A DNA stretch of 64,000 nt from Brevundimonas subvibrioides (GCF_002280785.1 NZ_NCEQ01000014.1:1-64000), one strand, 5' to 3'. Counted from the stretch's first letter, positions 1-10,277 are shown. Notes: generated by a model not told the origin, from the sequence alone. Numbers and translations are program-made.

Positions 1-1
1 C

Positions 2-130
2 GGCGACACCAACCAGCACGGCATGGAAGGCGTGAAGTTCTGGACCAAGGTCAAGACCATCACCGCCCGCTGGCCGGACTCGGAGCTGGAACATGCGGAC
101 AGTTCGTTCGTGATCCCGACCATGGGGTGA
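2..130 (+). CDS. C-terminal fragment of an unidentified protein
   Basis: The window opens inside a reading frame that encodes about 42 residues and stops with TGA at 128-130. The fragment is Trp- and Lys-containing (FWTKVKTITARW) and ends in FVIPTMG. It has no motif that I recognise, and its N-terminus lies before the window. It is followed by a dispersed inverted-repeat element. I assign no function. The frame is supported only by its open length, by codon positions rich in G/C at the third base, and by its natural stop. Confidence 0.5.
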   Translation, partial: GDTNQHGMEGVKFWTKVKTITARWPDSELEHADSSFVIPTMG

Positions 131-133
131 TCC

Positions 134-267
134 ATTCCTCCCCCCGTCGGGGGAGGTGGCTCGAAGCGCAGCGTAGAGACGGAGGGGGCTCATTCCGAAT
201 TCGGTGTCTGGAGCCGGCCCCCTCCACCGCGAAGGCGCGGTCCCCCCTCCCCCGATGGGGGAGGAAT
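134..267. repeat. Dispersed inverted-repeat element, CCTCCCCC family, copy 1
   Basis: A unit of about 134 bp is bounded by the terminal inverted repeat ATTCCTCCCCC (134-144) and GGGGGAGGAAT (257-267). Each end can itself form a short hairpin, and an inner pair (GGAGGGGGCT and GCCCCCTCC) is also complementary. The same arrangement recurs at 14667-14794, and an isolated end hairpin lies at 7987-8011. No ORF or transposase is present, so a REP- or MITE-like non-autonomous repeat fits best. It fills the gap between the fragment at the left edge and the gene at 337. Confidence 0.7.
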
Positions 268-336
268 AGAGCAGGCGACGCAATTCGGTGTTAAGCTTGG
301 TCTCGCCGACAAGCTGAAGCTGGAGCGCTCCCCCGC

Positions 337-1245
337 ATGCGTCGCTTTCTGATCTGGTCCGCCCTGGCGGTGGTCATCGGCCTGGCCCTGGCCGGCGGAG
401 GCTACTGGGCCTACTGGAATTTCTACGCCCGGTTCCAGCCGGTCACGATCACCCGGAACCAGGCCGAAATCCAGCGCCTGCTGGACGAGGCCTCGTGGGT
501 GTCCGGCGGCGGCGGGGGCGAACCCCTCTACATCATCGGCTATCGCGACAGCGCCTCCACCCAGCGCTACGAGCGGGAAGAGACTGAGAAGCTGCGTGCC
601 GGCGGCGTGGAGGCCCGCGTCGTCGTCTTCGCCCGCCCGGAGCGCGAGGGTCAGGTCCAGTCGACCCCCGCCGAACGGGCCACGGTGGCCGAGCTGTGGC
701 TGAGCCGCGACTGGAGCCTCTATCAGCGCTGGACCGCCACCCCGTCACGCAACTGGACGGCGGCGGGCATTCCGGCGGCCGATGGCAACCTGGCCCGCTC
801 CGCCGTGGTCGAGGCCAGCCGCCAGTTCGTCACCCGGCTGAACGCGCTGCTGCGCGATGCGGGCGCCCCGACCGGCTATCCCCTGGTGATCTGGCGCGAC
901 CGGGACGGCTTCATGAAGGCCTGCGCCTGCGCTGACAGCCGGTCCTGGGCCTTCATCCGCGACGACTTCTCGGCCCCTGACGTGGTCGCCCCGGCAGGCC
1001 TTGGAGAACCCGGCCCGGCCATCCCGCCCACCGTCCCGACACCCGGCGACGGCACGCCGGAAAGCCTGCCCTATCCGACCCTGGGGCCGATCCCGCCCGC
1101 CGGGGAGGCGATCCCGCCCCTGCCGGGGACGGCACGGCCGGGCGCGGCGCCCGGAACCGCTCCTGCCCGCCCGACCACGCCGCCGCGCACCACGCCGGCC
1201 GCTCCGCCGCAAGCGACGCAGCAGGAAGACACGACCTTCTTCTAG
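337..1245 (+). CDS. Conserved hypothetical membrane-anchored or secreted protein with Pro-rich tail
   Basis: This 302-residue protein begins with two Arg and a hydrophobic stretch (about residues 5-28) that can act as a signal anchor, so the bulk is probably periplasmic. The middle part (about 30-215) is a mixed alpha/beta region with no motif I can name. From about residue 225 the chain is low-complexity and rich in Pro, Ala and Thr, ending in DTTFF. A GGAG 11 bases before the ATG is a plausible ribosome site. The gene converges on the PLP enzyme, with only 7 bases between stops. Function is unknown. The Pro-rich tail could be a spacer across the envelope, but that is inference. Confidence 0.75.
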   Translation: MRRFLIWSALAVVIGLALAGGGYWAYWNFYARFQPVTITRNQAEIQRLLDEASWVSGGGGGEPLYIIGYRDSASTQRYEREETEKLRAGGVEARVVVFARPEREGQVQSTPAERATVAELWLSRDWSLYQRWTATPSRNWTAAGIPAADGNLARSAVVEASRQFVTRLNALLRDAGAPTGYPLVIWRDRDGFMKACACADSRSWAFIRDDFSAPDVVAPAGLGEPGPAIPPTVPTPGDGTPESLPYPTLGPIPPAGEAIPPLPGTARPGAAPGTAPARPTTPPRTTPAAPPQATQQEDTTFF

Positions 1246-1252
1246 GCGGCCG

Positions 1253-2419
1253 TCAGAACAGGCGTTTGCAGACGCCGATCAGACGCTCGACGTCCTCGTC
1301 GGTCTGGTAGAGGCCGAAGCCGAAGCGGATCACCTCGTCGCGCACGTCGGTGACGACATTGGCGGCCAGCAGATCGGCTCGCCAGCGCTGGGCGTCCCTG
1401 TGCTTCAGGGCCAGGAACCGGGCGCGCGGCCGGTTGTCGCCCATGATCGGGTTCAACACCTCGGCCTCGCCCAGGGCGCCGCACTCTCCGGCCGCCAGGG
1501 CCCGGGCGAACCGCGCCTGCAACCGATCGGCGTGGGCCGAGACGGCGGCCGTGGTCAGCCCCTGTTCGTCCAGCATCCGCCGCACGCCGTTGAACCGGTA
1601 CAGCGGAGTCGCATCGAACGTCGCGCCCCAGAACCGCCCCGCATCGCCCCGGTACTGAACGCCCTCGGGCGGCCCCATCAGATTGCCGAACTCGGCGAAC
1701 CAGCCGGTCGCCACGGGCCGCTCGCAGAAGCCGGCCGGCGCGTGCAGGAAGCCTGCGCCCTCGCCCGTCATGGCGTATTTGTAGCCGCCGCCAACGTAGA
1801 AGATCTTGTCCGCCACGGCCGACAGGTCCGTCGGCGTGGCCATGAAGCCGTGATAGCTGTCGACGATCACCCACGGCCCTTCCGGTTTCGCCAGCGCCGC
1901 CAGGTCGTCGATGCAGCCAATGGCCTGGCCCGTCTTGAAGAAGACCTGGCTGACCACGATCACGTCGTGACCGCCCGCCTGCGCCGCCGCCGTGAAGCGG
2001 GCGTCGAAGGTCTCGAACGGCTCCAGCGGCACGCGCGCGACGACGGCGTCGCCGCTCTCCTCCCAGCGCTCGGCCTGACGGCGGAAGGCGTGGAATTCGC
2101 CGTCCGTGGTCAGGATGCGGACGGGCTTCGTCTCCCAGCCGGAGAAGATGCGGATCAGGAAGTCGTGGGTGTTCGGCGCGAAGACCACCGTCTCCGGGTC
2201 CGGCAGTCCCAGCTCCCTGGCGATATGTCTCTGCGCCTCAGGCACGACCTCGCCGAAGATCAAATCCCATTTGCGGTCGGCGAAATGGTTGGCCTCGACC
2301 CAGGCCCGCACCTGTCCGTCGAACGAGGCGTCCGGCCACAGGTGGTGGCTATGCGCCGCGAAATGCAGCCGCTCGGGATCGAGGGCGAGGGCGCGGGAGA
2401 AGAGGTGTTTGTAGGTCAT
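1253..2419 (-). CDS. PLP-dependent aminotransferase class V-fold enzyme (kynureninase-like)
   Basis: The protein has 388 residues and the class V aminotransferase/kynureninase fold. VDSYH (Asp187, His190) is the strand that contacts the pyridine nitrogen of PLP. GGGYKYAMTGEG carries Lys214, the expected Schiff-base lysine. NTHDF near residue 83 matches the cofactor phosphate-binding region. Kynureninase cleaves kynurenine to anthranilate, but this family also includes cysteine desulfurases and other lyases, so the substrate is not settled. The gene lies just downstream of secA on the same strand, with a 68-base gap holding a GC-rich hairpin. No kynurenine-pathway gene is nearby, which weakens a strict kynureninase call. 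Confidence 0.85.
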   Translation of the reverse strand: MTYKHLFSRALALDPERLHFAAHSHHLWPDASFDGQVRAWVEANHFADRKWDLIFGEVVPEAQRHIARELGLPDPETVVFAPNTHDFLIRIFSGWETKPVRILTTDGEFHAFRRQAERWEESGDAVVARVPLEPFETFDARFTAAAQAGGHDVIVVSQVFFKTGQAIGCIDDLAALAKPEGPWVIVDSYHGFMATPTDLSAVADKIFYVGGGYKYAMTGEGAGFLHAPAGFCERPVATGWFAEFGNLMGPPEGVQYRGDAGRFWGATFDATPLYRFNGVRRMLDEQGLTTAAVSAHADRLQARFARALAAGECGALGEAEVLNPIMGDNRPRARFLALKHRDAQRWRADLLAANVVTDVRDEVIRFGFGLYQTDEDVERLIGVCKRLF

Positions 2420-2456
2420 CTCCCCTCTTCCCCCAGACCAGGCCCGCGCTCAAGCA

Positions 2457-2477
2457 GCGAGCGACGGCGTCGCTCGC
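2457..2477. terminator. Perfect GC-rich hairpin after secA
   Basis: GCGAGCGAC and GTCGCTCGC form a perfect 9-bp stem around a 3-base loop, 10 bases past the secA stop. There is no T-run, so it is not a standard intrinsic terminator; it may instead stabilise the secA 3' end. A related sequence sits in the rplT leader near 33609-33641. Confidence 0.45.
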
Positions 2478-2487
2478 GTTAACGCCC

Positions 2488-5343
2488 TTAAACCAGCGCC
2501 CCGTGGCAGTGCTTGAACTTGCGGCCCGAGCGGCAGGGGCAGTCGGCGTTGCGGGGCGTGCGTTCCCAGCCGGCCGGCAGAAGCTCGACGGGCAGGCGCG
2601 AACGGGCGTCGCCGGTCAGCTGCCCCTCGGGGTTCTGGGCCAGTGGATCGGCCATCTCGTTGACGCCGGTGCCGGGGTTCAGGTGGATTTCCTGGAACTC
2701 GGGCATGTCCATCGGCGGCGGGGCCTCGAAGCGGAACTCCACCGTCATCAGCCAGCGCGTCACATTGTGGCGCAGCTCGTGCAGCAGGGTCTCGAACAGC
2801 GAGAAGGCCTCGGTCTTGTACTCGTTCAGCGGATCGCGCTGGCCGTAGCCGCGCAGGCCGATCACGCCGCGCAGATGGTCCAGATGCACCAGATGCTCGC
2901 GCCACTGCATGTCGATCATCTGCATCAGGAACTGCTTTTCCAGTCCCCGGGTCTGGGTCTCGCCCAGTTGCGCGAGTCGATCGGCGGCGCGCGCCTCGGC
3001 GGCGGCCTGGATACGCTCCTCGACCTCCTCGTTCGACACGCCTTCCTCGGCGGCCCAGTCGTGCAGCGGCAGGTCGAGACCCAGCGTGGACTTCACCTTC
3101 TCGTCAAGGCCGTCGATGTCCCACTGTTCGGCATAGGCCTTGGGCGGCATGAAGCGGTCGACCAGGTCGGTGACCACGTCGCGGCGGAACTCGCCGACCA
3201 GTTCCGACAGGTCTGTGGAGTCCATGAACTCCTGGCGCTGTTCGAACACGGCCTTGCGCTGGTCGTTCACGACGTCGTCGTATTTCAGCAGATTCTTGCG
3301 GATGTCGTAGTTGCGGGTCTCGACGCGCTTCTGGGCGGTCTCGACGGCGCGGTTCAGCCACGGGTGGCTGATGGCCTCGCCCTCGGCCACGCCGAAGCTG
3401 CGCATGATCGCGTCCAGACGATCGCCGGCGAAGATGCGCAGCAGGTCGTCCTCGCACGACAGGTAGAATTTCGACGTTCCGGGGTCGCCCTGACGGCCGG
3501 TCCGGCCGCGCAGCTGGTTGTCGATGCGGCGGCTTTCATGGCGCTCGGTGCCGAGGACGAACAGGCCGCCGGCGTCCAGGGCGATCTTCTTCTGGACGGC
3601 GATGTCGGCCTTCAGTCGGGCCTCCTCGACCTTCAGCATCTCCGGCGTCACCTCGACGGCCAGGTTACGCTGGTCGAGACGGTATTTCTCGAGACGCATC
3701 TCGAGGTTGCCCCCCAGCTGGATGTCGGTGCCGCGACCGGCCATGTTGGTGGCGATGGTCACCGCGCCCGGCAGGCCGGCGTCGGCCACGATGAAGGCCT
3801 CCTGCTCGTGCTGGCGGGCGTTCAGGACGTTGTGCGGGATGCCCTTGAACCTGGTCTCGTATTTGATGTCGTAGGCGGCGTCGCCGACCTTGGCGGCCTC
3901 CTTGTCCTTGCCGACGAATTCCTTCTTCAGCGTGCGCGAGATCTCGACCTTGTGCTCGTACTTGTCGAGCAGGGCCGAGAGCTGTTCGGACTTCTCGATC
4001 GAGACCGTGCCGACCAGGATCGGCTGGCCGCGCTCGCGGCAGTCGGCGATCTGCTGGGCGATGGCCAGGTTCTTCTCGGCATAGGTCCGGTAGACCTCGT
4101 CGTCATAGTCGATGCGCAGGACCGGGCGGTTGGTCGGCACTTCCAGGACGTCCATCTTGTAGATGTCGAGGAATTCCTGGGCCTCGGTCGCAGCCGTGCC
4201 GGTCATGCCGGACAGCTTTTCGTAGAGGCGGAAATAGTTCTGGATCGTCACCGAGGCCAGGGTCTGGTTCTCGGGCATGATCTTGACGTCCTCCTTGGCC
4301 TCGATGGCCTGGTGGAGGCCCTCGGACAGGCGGCGTCCGGTCATCATCCGGCCGGTGAACTCATCGATCAGGACGACCTCGCCGGCCTTGATGATGTAGT
4401 CCTTGTCCTTCTGGTACAGGGTGTTGGCGCGCAGGGCCTGGTTGACGTGATGCACCAGGCTGATGTTGGCCGCGTCGTACAGGCCCGTCGTGTCCTCGGC
4501 GAAATGGCCGCCGGCTTCCAGCAGCAGCTCGACCTGTTCGGACCCCTCTTCGGTCAGCAGGGCCTGACGCTGCTTCTCGTCGAGGTCGAAGGTCGAGGTG
4601 TCCTTGATCAGTTCTTTGATCAGGGTGTCGCAGATCTTGTAGAGGTCAGACCGGTCCTCGGTCGGGCCCGAGATGATCAGGGGCGTGCGCGCCTCGTCGA
4701 TCAGGATGGAGTCGACCTCGTCGACGATGGCGAAATGGTGCGGACGCTGCACCATCTCCTTGCGGTCATAGACCAGGTTGTCGCGCAGATAGTCGAAACC
4801 GAATTCGTTGTTGGTGCCGTAGGTGATGTCGGCGGCGTAGGAGGCCTGACGCTGACCGGACGACAGACCGTTGACGATGACGCCCACTTCCAGGCCCAGG
4901 AAGCGATAGACGCGCCCCATCCACTCGGCGTCGCGGCGGGCCAGATAGTCGTTCACGGTAATGACGTGGACGCCCTTGCCGGACAGGGCGTTCAGATACA
5001 CCGGGGCCACGGCGACCAGGGTTTTGCCCTCGCCGGTGCGCATCTCGGCGATGCCGCCGTCGTGCAGGATCATGCCGCCGGTCAGCTGCACGTCGTACTG
5101 GCGCTGGCCCAGGACACGTTTGGAGGCTTCGCGCGACACGGCGAAGGCCTCGTTCATGATCTTGTCCAGCGTCTCGCCGGCCGCGACCCGGTCCTTGAAG
5201 GTCTGCGTCATCATCCGCAGCTCGTCGTCAGACAGGGCGGCGAATTTCGGCTCCAGATCGTTGATCTTCTGGACCCGGCTCATGAAGTCCTTGACCTTGC
5301 GGTCGTTGGAAGAGCCGAAAAATTTCTTGGCGAAGCCGAGCAT
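2488..5343 (-). CDS. secA: Protein translocase subunit SecA
   Basis: SecA is the ATPase that drives unfolded preproteins through the SecYEG channel at the inner membrane. This copy has 951 residues, compared with about 901 in E. coli, which is normal for alphaproteobacteria. Walker A is MRTGEGKT at residues 101-108, and the [11 protein letters not shown] region is the DEAD-box Walker [14 protein letters not shown] and [11 protein letters not shown] are the conserved nucleotide-binding-domain-2 motifs. The C-terminus keeps the zinc-binding tail ([13 protein letters not shown]) that contacts SecB and phospholipid. The gene diverges from the lipid-anchored parvulin across about 230 bases. The start is supported by the usual [11 protein letters not shown] opening. 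Identification is certain. Confidence 0.99.
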   Translation of the reverse strand: MLGFAKKFFGSSNDRKVKDFMSRVQKINDLEPKFAALSDDELRMMTQTFKDRVAAGETLDKIMNEAFAVSREASKRVLGQRQYDVQLTGGMILHDGGIAEMRTGEGKTLVAVAPVYLNALSGKGVHVITVNDYLARRDAEWMGRVYRFLGLEVGVIVNGLSSGQRQASYAADITYGTNNEFGFDYLRDNLVYDRKEMVQRPHHFAIVDEVDSILIDEARTPLIISGPTEDRSDLYKICDTLIKELIKDTSTFDLDEKQRQALLTEEGSEQVELLLEAGGHFAEDTTGLYDAANISLVHHVNQALRANTLYQKDKDYIIKAGEVVLIDEFTGRMMTGRRLSEGLHQAIEAKEDVKIMPENQTLASVTIQNYFRLYEKLSGMTGTAATEAQEFLDIYKMDVLEVPTNRPVLRIDYDDEVYRTYAEKNLAIAQQIADCRERGQPILVGTVSIEKSEQLSALLDKYEHKVEISRTLKKEFVGKDKEAAKVGDAAYDIKYETRFKGIPHNVLNARQHEQEAFIVADAGLPGAVTIATNMAGRGTDIQLGGNLEMRLEKYRLDQRNLAVEVTPEMLKVEEARLKADIAVQKKIALDAGGLFVLGTERHESRRIDNQLRGRTGRQGDPGTSKFYLSCEDDLLRIFAGDRLDAIMRSFGVAEGEAISHPWLNRAVETAQKRVETRNYDIRKNLLKYDDVVNDQRKAVFEQRQEFMDSTDLSELVGEFRRDVVTDLVDRFMPPKAYAEQWDIDGLDEKVKSTLGLDLPLHDWAAEEGVSNEEVEERIQAAAEARAADRLAQLGETQTRGLEKQFLMQMIDMQWREHLVHLDHLRGVIGLRGYGQRDPLNEYKTEAFSLFETLLHELRHNVTRWLMTVEFRFEAPPPMDMPEFQEIHLNPGTGVNEMADPLAQNPEGQLTGDARSRLPVELLPAGWERTPRNADCPCRSGRKFKHCHGALV

Positions 5344-5575
5344 GGGCGATCCGGTGGCGATCGAGCGGTCTAGAGCTCTGGAATTTGCCCATGAGGGGCG
5401 GCGATGAGACGCCGCGAGAGGGGCTGCCGGGCAAGGCGGCGAAACACGCCGCGCATACGATCGAAAACCCCTCGACTTGGGCGCAGGCGGGACTTAAGCA
5501 CCGGCCATACCCCTGTCAACGCGAGGGGCTTTGCGGCCCGGCGTTTGGACCCCTTCACGCGGGACGGAGCGTCCG

Positions 5576-6580
5576 ATGCGACATTCGCGCAACCCTTTGG
5601 TTTTCTTCGGCCTCGCGCTGGTCCTGACGTTGGCGGCCTGCGGGCGCGGCGGGGGCGACGATCGCGCGCCGGAACCGGGCGACCGGGCCGTCGCCAAGGT
5701 GCAGGACCAGACCATCTGGGCCTCCGACGTCAAGCGCGAGGCGGTGGCCCAGGGTCTGGTCGGCGAGGGCGAGCCCCTTGACGTCACCTCGGACCTGTTC
5801 CGCCGGGTGCTGGACGAGGTCATCGACCAGAAGCTGCTGGCCCGCGAGGCCGAACGCCGCGGCCTGGACAACTCCGCCCTGGCGCAGCGCCGGCTGGAGG
5901 CGACTCGCGAGCGCATCCTCGGCGACATGCTGGTGGAGAACGTCGTCAACGGCGCCATCTCGGACCAGGCCGTCCAGACCCTCTACCAGGAGCAACTTCG
6001 CCTCGCCCGCACCTCTGAGGAGATCCGGGTCCGCCTGATCCTGTCGCGGACGAAGCCCGAGGCCGACGCCGTCATCGGCATCCTGGGCCAGGGCTCCAGC
6101 TTCGAGGCCGTGGCCCAGGAACGCTCCATCGACGAGGCGACCCGGTTCTCCGGCGGAGACCTCGGCTATTCCACCGCTGACGTCATGCCCCAGGCCTATG
6201 CCAACGCTCTGCGTGACGCCGCCGCCGGCTCGACCGTAGGGCCGTTCCAGACGGAGGGCGGCTGGGCCGTCCTGCGGGTCGAGGACCGCCGCCGCGAGAG
6301 CCCGCCGACGCTCGATCAGGCCCGGCCCCAGATCGTCCGTTACCTGACCTATGAAGGCGTGCGTCAGCTGCTTGAGGAACTGCGCGGCAAGGCGAAGGTC
6401 GACGTGCTGCTGGCCGCCGAGAGCGGCGCGCCCCAGGAACCGGCCTCCGCAGCGGCTGCGGCCGGCCCGACCCCGACGGCCCCGACCGCGACGGCCCCGG
6501 CGCCCGCGGTCGCGCCGGTCGCGACGCCCACGCCCGCCGCCCCGTCCACAGCGACCCCTGCGAAAGCCGCCGCCCGGTGA
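5576..6580 (+). CDS. Lipid-anchored peptidyl-prolyl isomerase (parvulin/SurA-like)
   Basis: From the ATG at 5576 the product has 334 residues. It starts with a lipoprotein signal whose lipobox (LAAC) places the lipidated Cys at 22, and a GGACGGAG ribosome site precedes this ATG. A longer frame from TTG at 5531 would bury the signal, so I reject it. Residues 45-140 form a SurA_N-like helical chaperone region. Residues 148-240 form a parvulin domain, with GGDLGYS and GPFQTEGGWAVLRVE as in PpiC/PrsA proteins. A tail from about 282 is Ala/Pro/Thr-rich. The protein probably folds outer-membrane or periplasmic clients, which fits its place opposite secA. The stop overlaps the argJ start by 4 bases. 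Confidence 0.9.
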   Translation: MRHSRNPLVFFGLALVLTLAACGRGGGDDRAPEPGDRAVAKVQDQTIWASDVKREAVAQGLVGEGEPLDVTSDLFRRVLDEVIDQKLLAREAERRGLDNSALAQRRLEATRERILGDMLVENVVNGAISDQAVQTLYQEQLRLARTSEEIRVRLILSRTKPEADAVIGILGQGSSFEAVAQERSIDEATRFSGGDLGYSTADVMPQAYANALRDAAAGSTVGPFQTEGGWAVLRVEDRRRESPPTLDQARPQIVRYLTYEGVRQLLEELRGKAKVDVLLAAESGAPQEPASAAAAAGPTPTAPTATAPAPAVAPVATPTPAAPSTATPAKAAAR

Positions 6581-7977
6581 GCAACGACGCGAAGAAGCCC
6601 GGCTCGACCGGCAAGGCCATCGAGCACGCCATCGAAAAGGCCCTCGACCCGCTGGCCTCGGCCATCAAGCGCGCCACCCAGCCGCAGCCGGTCACGACGC
6701 CGCCCGCCGCCCCCGGCAAACCCGGCCTCACAATCTCGCCGCTGGCCGTGCCCTTCCCGGCCATTCCGCCCATCGGCGGGGTCGAGATCACCACCGCCCG
6801 CGCGGGCTTCTACAAGCATGAGCGCGACGACCTGACGGTCTTCCGTTTCGCCCGCGGCACGACCTGCGCCGGCGTCTTCACCCGCCACAAGGTCGGCTCG
6901 GCTCCGGTGGACTGGTGCCGTCGACAACTCGACGCGCCCGGAGGCGGGCTCGACGTCCGGGCCCTGGTGGTCAACGCCGGCTGCGCCAACGCCTTCACCG
7001 GCAAGGCCGGAGCCGACGCCGCCCGCCGCACGGCTTCCGAGGTCGCCAAGCGGTTCGGCTGTCGCCAGCGCGACGTCATGCTGGCCTCAACCGGCGTGAT
7101 CGGCGTCCTGCTGGACGACAAGAAAATCGCCGCCCGGCTGCAGGAGGTGGAGACGAAGCTCGATTCCGACGTCCCGCCCACGGCGCAGTGGGCCGCCGCC
7201 GGTCGCGGCATCATGACCACGGATACCTTCCCCAAGGGATCCTATGCCGAGGCGACCATCGACGGCTTCAAGGTCCGCATCGCCGGCATCGCCAAGGGCT
7301 CGGGCATGATCGCGCCCGACATGGCGACCATGCTGGGCTTCATCGTCACCGACGCCAGCATCCACCCGACCGTGCTGCGGGCGCTTCTGGGCCTGCACGT
7401 CCGCACGACCTTCAACAGCGTCACCGTCGACGGCGACACCTCGACCAACGACACCTGCCTGCTGTTCGCCACCGGGGCCTCGGGCGCGCCGCGCATCGGC
7501 CGGGTCGGCGACCGCCGCCTGAAGGACTTTTCGGCCGCCCTCGACAAGGTCATGCTCGACCTCGCCCACCAGCTGGTCCGGGACGGCGAGGGGGCGACCA
7601 AGTTCGTCCGCGTCACCGTTGACGGCGCGGCCTCGCCCGCCTCTGCCCGCAAGCTCGCCAAGTCGATCGCCGACAGCCCCCTGGTCAAGACGGCCATCGC
7701 CGGCGAGGACGCCAACTGGGGCCGGGTCGTCATGGCCGTCGGCAAGACCGATGAGCCGGTCGACCGCGACCGCCTCGCCATCCGCTTCGGCCCCCATGTC
7801 GCCGCCGTCGACGGCGCGGTCTCCCCGACCTACGACGAGGCGAAGATGAGCGCCTATATGAAGAACGCCGAGATCGACATCAGCGTCGACGTCGGTTCCG
7901 GCCGCGCCTCCGCCACCGTCTGGACCTGCGACCTGACCAAGGGCTACATCGAGATCAACGGCGACTACCGGAGCTGA
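6577..7977 (+). CDS. argJ: Bifunctional ornithine acetyltransferase / N-acetylglutamate synthase ArgJ
   Basis: ArgJ moves the acetyl group from N-acetylornithine to glutamate in the cyclic arginine pathway. The 466-residue precursor has the self-cleavage site GSGMIAPDMATMLG, in which Thr251 becomes the N-terminal nucleophile of the beta chain. GEDANWGR and the C-terminal NGDYRS are also typical. About 55 residues at the N-terminus, rich in Pro, Ala and Lys, precede the conserved fold and make the protein longer than the usual 400-410 residues. The start is a GTG that overlaps the stop of the parvulin gene (GTGA), which suggests translational coupling. An isolated palindrome follows the stop. 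Confidence 0.96.
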   Translation: MSNDAKKPGSTGKAIEHAIEKALDPLASAIKRATQPQPVTTPPAAPGKPGLTISPLAVPFPAIPPIGGVEITTARAGFYKHERDDLTVFRFARGTTCAGVFTRHKVGSAPVDWCRRQLDAPGGGLDVRALVVNAGCANAFTGKAGADAARRTASEVAKRFGCRQRDVMLASTGVIGVLLDDKKIAARLQEVETKLDSDVPPTAQWAAAGRGIMTTDTFPKGSYAEATIDGFKVRIAGIAKGSGMIAPDMATMLGFIVTDASIHPTVLRALLGLHVRTTFNSVTVDGDTSTNDTCLLFATGASGAPRIGRVGDRRLKDFSAALDKVMLDLAHQLVRDGEGATKFVRVTVDGAASPASARKLAKSIADSPLVKTAIAGEDANWGRVVMAVGKTDEPVDRDRLAIRFGPHVAAVDGAVSPTYDEAKMSAYMKNAEIDISVDVGSGRASATVWTCDLTKGYIEINGDYRS

Positions 7978-7986
7978 CCGCAGCTT

Positions 7987-8011
7987 GTTCCTCCCCCGCC
8001 GGGGGAGGAAT
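7987..8011. repeat. Solo palindrome of the CCTCCCCC repeat family
   Basis: GTTCCTCCCCC, a 3-base centre and GGGGGAGGAAT form an almost perfect palindrome between the convergent argJ and DUF3313-like genes. It matches one end hairpin of the longer elements at 134-267 and 14667-14794. It may act as a bidirectional transcript end, although there is no T-run. Confidence 0.6.
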
Positions 8012-8018
8012 CGTCCGG

Positions 8019-8804
8019 CTACTGCGGCGTCTGTGGCCTGACGCCCTGGGTCTGGGGCACATAGAGGCCGGTGACCGCCCGCGTGATGAAGCCGCCCGGC
8101 TGGTTGCGGGGGCCGAAGCGTTCGCAGGGATCGGGCGTGGCGATGTCGCGCACCTTGCGATCCCTGGGCGCGAAACTGTCGCCGACCTGGTCTCCGAACA
8201 ATTCAGCGAACTGCAGGGCGTCGCCGACCCGCGACAGGGACGGCGTGTCCATGCCCACGACATTGGCCGAGCGGGCCCAGGCCAGGGCCGCGACCTGGGT
8301 CCCGCCGACAGCGATCAGCTCGGCCTCGGCGGCCAGGGTTCCGGTCGTGCCGGGCGCACGTACGCCGATCGGGCCGGGAATGAAGAAGTTGGCGACCGCC
8401 GCCGCGCCCGAACCCGTCGGCTCGGTCGGAACGATCCGCGTGACGGCGGCGCGGACGCGCGCGGCGTCGGGGGCGGGCGCGGCCAGGACGGTGAACCGCT
8501 CGCTGATTTCGTAGCAGACCTGACGATCCACCTCGCCCAGCACCATCGCCACATCGGCCGGCGCGATGCCGTCAGCCGCGCCGGCGGTCAGGACCGAGGG
8601 CTCGACGAAGACGCGTTCGATGGCCTGGGCCGCCGTGTCGTCGCGCCGATCCCGGATCGAAACGCGGAGGGTGCCCTCCTTGGTCTGCAGGCTGTCATAG
8701 CTCTGCAGGAAGCCGCCGTCGGCCACAGGGGCCGTCTGGCAGGCGGCGAGGGCGAACGCGCCTGCAAGGATCACGGGAGCGGTTCGGAGAAGGCGATGGG
8801 TCAT
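8019..8804 (-). CDS. Putative lipoprotein, DUF3313-like
   Basis: From the ATG at 8804 the product has 261 residues. It opens with a lipoprotein signal ending in LAAC, so Cys is lipidated and the protein is periplasm-facing. The first mature region, GGFLQSYDSLQ followed by R-rich strands and FVEPSVL, resembles the start of DUF3313 proteins. The later ARVRAAVTRIVPTEP and the glycine-rich AEAELI segment also fit. That assignment is by eye and of moderate strength. DUF3313 proteins have no settled role. The gene converges on argJ across an isolated palindrome and is preceded by 246 bases in which I see no other gene. Confidence 0.75.
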   Translation of the reverse strand: MTHRLLRTAPVILAGAFALAACQTAPVADGGFLQSYDSLQTKEGTLRVSIRDRRDDTAAQAIERVFVEPSVLTAGAADGIAPADVAMVLGEVDRQVCYEISERFTVLAAPAPDAARVRAAVTRIVPTEPTGSGAAAVANFFIPGPIGVRAPGTTGTLAAEAELIAVGGTQVAALAWARSANVVGMDTPSLSRVGDALQFAELFGDQVGDSFAPRDRKVRDIATPDPCERFGPRNQPGGFITRAVTGLYVPQTQGVRPQTPQ

Positions 8805-9050
8805 GGTGCGTATCCGCAGAGGAGGTGGCGGCTTAACACCGCAGCGACCGAAAAGATCACCGGCCGATTGTCGCTGATGCCGATCCTGCTCCAGGCCAGG
8901 CGCCGCGCTTTGCGCGAACGGCGGTGTTGGCTGGCGCATTGGCGGTATCGGCGGTTCACGTCGCCAAAAGATTGCCGTTCACCGCCGCTTGTTTCCGCCC
9001 TGAGATTGCGGTTTCAGCCATGTCGCGATTGGCGGTCATTGCAGGCGCGC

Positions 9051-10208
9051 TCAGGCTGCCGCCTGCTCGGCCTTCCTGAGCGTCGACGCCCTGACCTTTT
9101 CGCTTTCGGACTTCAGCTGGCCGCAGGCGGCGAGGATGTCGCGGCCGCGCGGGGTGCGGATCGGCGAGGCGTAGCCGGCCTTGTTGAGGATGGCGGCGAA
9201 CCGTTCGATCGTCTTCCAGTCCGAACACTCGTAGTCCGTGCCGGGCCAGGGGTTGAACGGGATCAGGTTGACCTTGGCCGGGAGGCCCTCGATCAGCTTC
9301 AACAGGGCGCGGGCCTCGTCGGGGCTGTCATTGACGCCCTTCAGCATCACATATTCGAAGGTCACGCGCCGCGCGTTGGACAGGCCCGGATAGGCGCGGA
9401 TGCCGGCCATCAGGGCTTCGAGATTGTATTTCTTGTTCAGCGGCACCAGGACGTCGCGCAGGGCGTCGTTGGTGGCGTGCAGGCTGATCGCCAGCATGGC
9501 CTGGGTGCGGGTTCCGAGCGGGTCGAGCTGGGGCACGACGCCCGAGGTTGAGACCGTGATCCGGCGGCGCGACAGGGCGATGCCCTCGTTGTCCGAGATG
9601 ATGTCGATCGCGTCGGCGACGTGGTCGAGATTGTACAGCGGCTCGCCCATGCCCATGAAGACGATGTTCGACAGGCGGCGGTCTTCCCTGGGCGACGGCC
9701 ATTCGTTCAGGTCGTCGCGGGCGACCTGGACCTGGGCCACGATCTCGGCGGCGGTCAGGTTGCGCACCAGGGCCTGGGTGCCCGTGTGGCAGAAGGTGCA
9801 GTTCAGGGTGCAGCCGACCTGGGACGAGACGCACAGGGCGCCTGCGCGACCGACGTCAGGGATATAGACCGTCTCGATCTCGATGCCCGGCGCGGTGCGG
9901 ATCAGCCATTTGCGCGTGCCGTCGGCGGAGACCTGACGCTCGACGATCTCGGGCCGGGCCAGGGTGAAGGCGGCGGCCATGGCTTCCTGGGCCGTGCGGG
10001 CGATGTTGGTCATCGCTGCGAAGTCGGTGACGCCATAGTGGTGGATCCAGCTCCACACCTGCGACGCGCGCATCTTCGCCTTCTCGGGCGGGCAGATGTC
10101 GGCGTCGATCAGCGCCTGGCGCAGGCCCGTGCGCGTCAGACCGCTGAGGTTGACGGGGGCTGGTTTGGCCGGGGCAGAGGTGCGCGACAGGTCGAGCGTA
10201 ACGCTCAC
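9051..10208 (-). CDS. rlmN: Dual-specificity RNA methyltransferase RlmN
   Basis: RlmN is a radical-SAM enzyme that methylates C2 of A2503 in 23S rRNA and A37 in some tRNAs. The 385-residue protein has the CxxxCxxC cluster at Cys133, Cys137 and Cys140 (CTLNCTFC). It also has the two reactive cysteines of the family: Cys126, in LCVSSQVGC, and Cys362, in the C-terminal [19 protein letters not shown] is the conserved SAM-binding region. The start ATG is well placed relative to homologues. The gene stands alone, followed upstream on the chromosome map by the inverted-repeat element at 10278-10412. Resistance-type Cfr is excluded by the overall RlmN-like sequence. Confidence 0.97.
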   Translation of the reverse strand: MSVTLDLSRTSAPAKPAPVNLSGLTRTGLRQALIDADICPPEKAKMRASQVWSWIHHYGVTDFAAMTNIARTAQEAMAAAFTLARPEIVERQVSADGTRKWLIRTAPGIEIETVYIPDVGRAGALCVSSQVGCTLNCTFCHTGTQALVRNLTAAEIVAQVQVARDDLNEWPSPREDRRLSNIVFMGMGEPLYNLDHVADAIDIISDNEGIALSRRRITVSTSGVVPQLDPLGTRTQAMLAISLHATNDALRDVLVPLNKKYNLEALMAGIRAYPGLSNARRVTFEYVMLKGVNDSPDEARALLKLIEGLPAKVNLIPFNPWPGTDYECSDWKTIERFAAILNKAGYASPIRTPRGRDILAACGQLKSESEKVRASTLRKAEQAAA

Positions 10209-10277
10209 GGGCGGTGATCCTGGGTGAAGGGGAATGCGCCTTATAGCACGGATCGGGCTGGATTTAAGGCGTCCGCT

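Noticed and set aside
2503..5373. A 956-codon open frame on the plus strand opposite secA
   Set aside because: It mirrors secA exactly and has no known motif. High G/C at the third codon position keeps antisense frames open in this genome.
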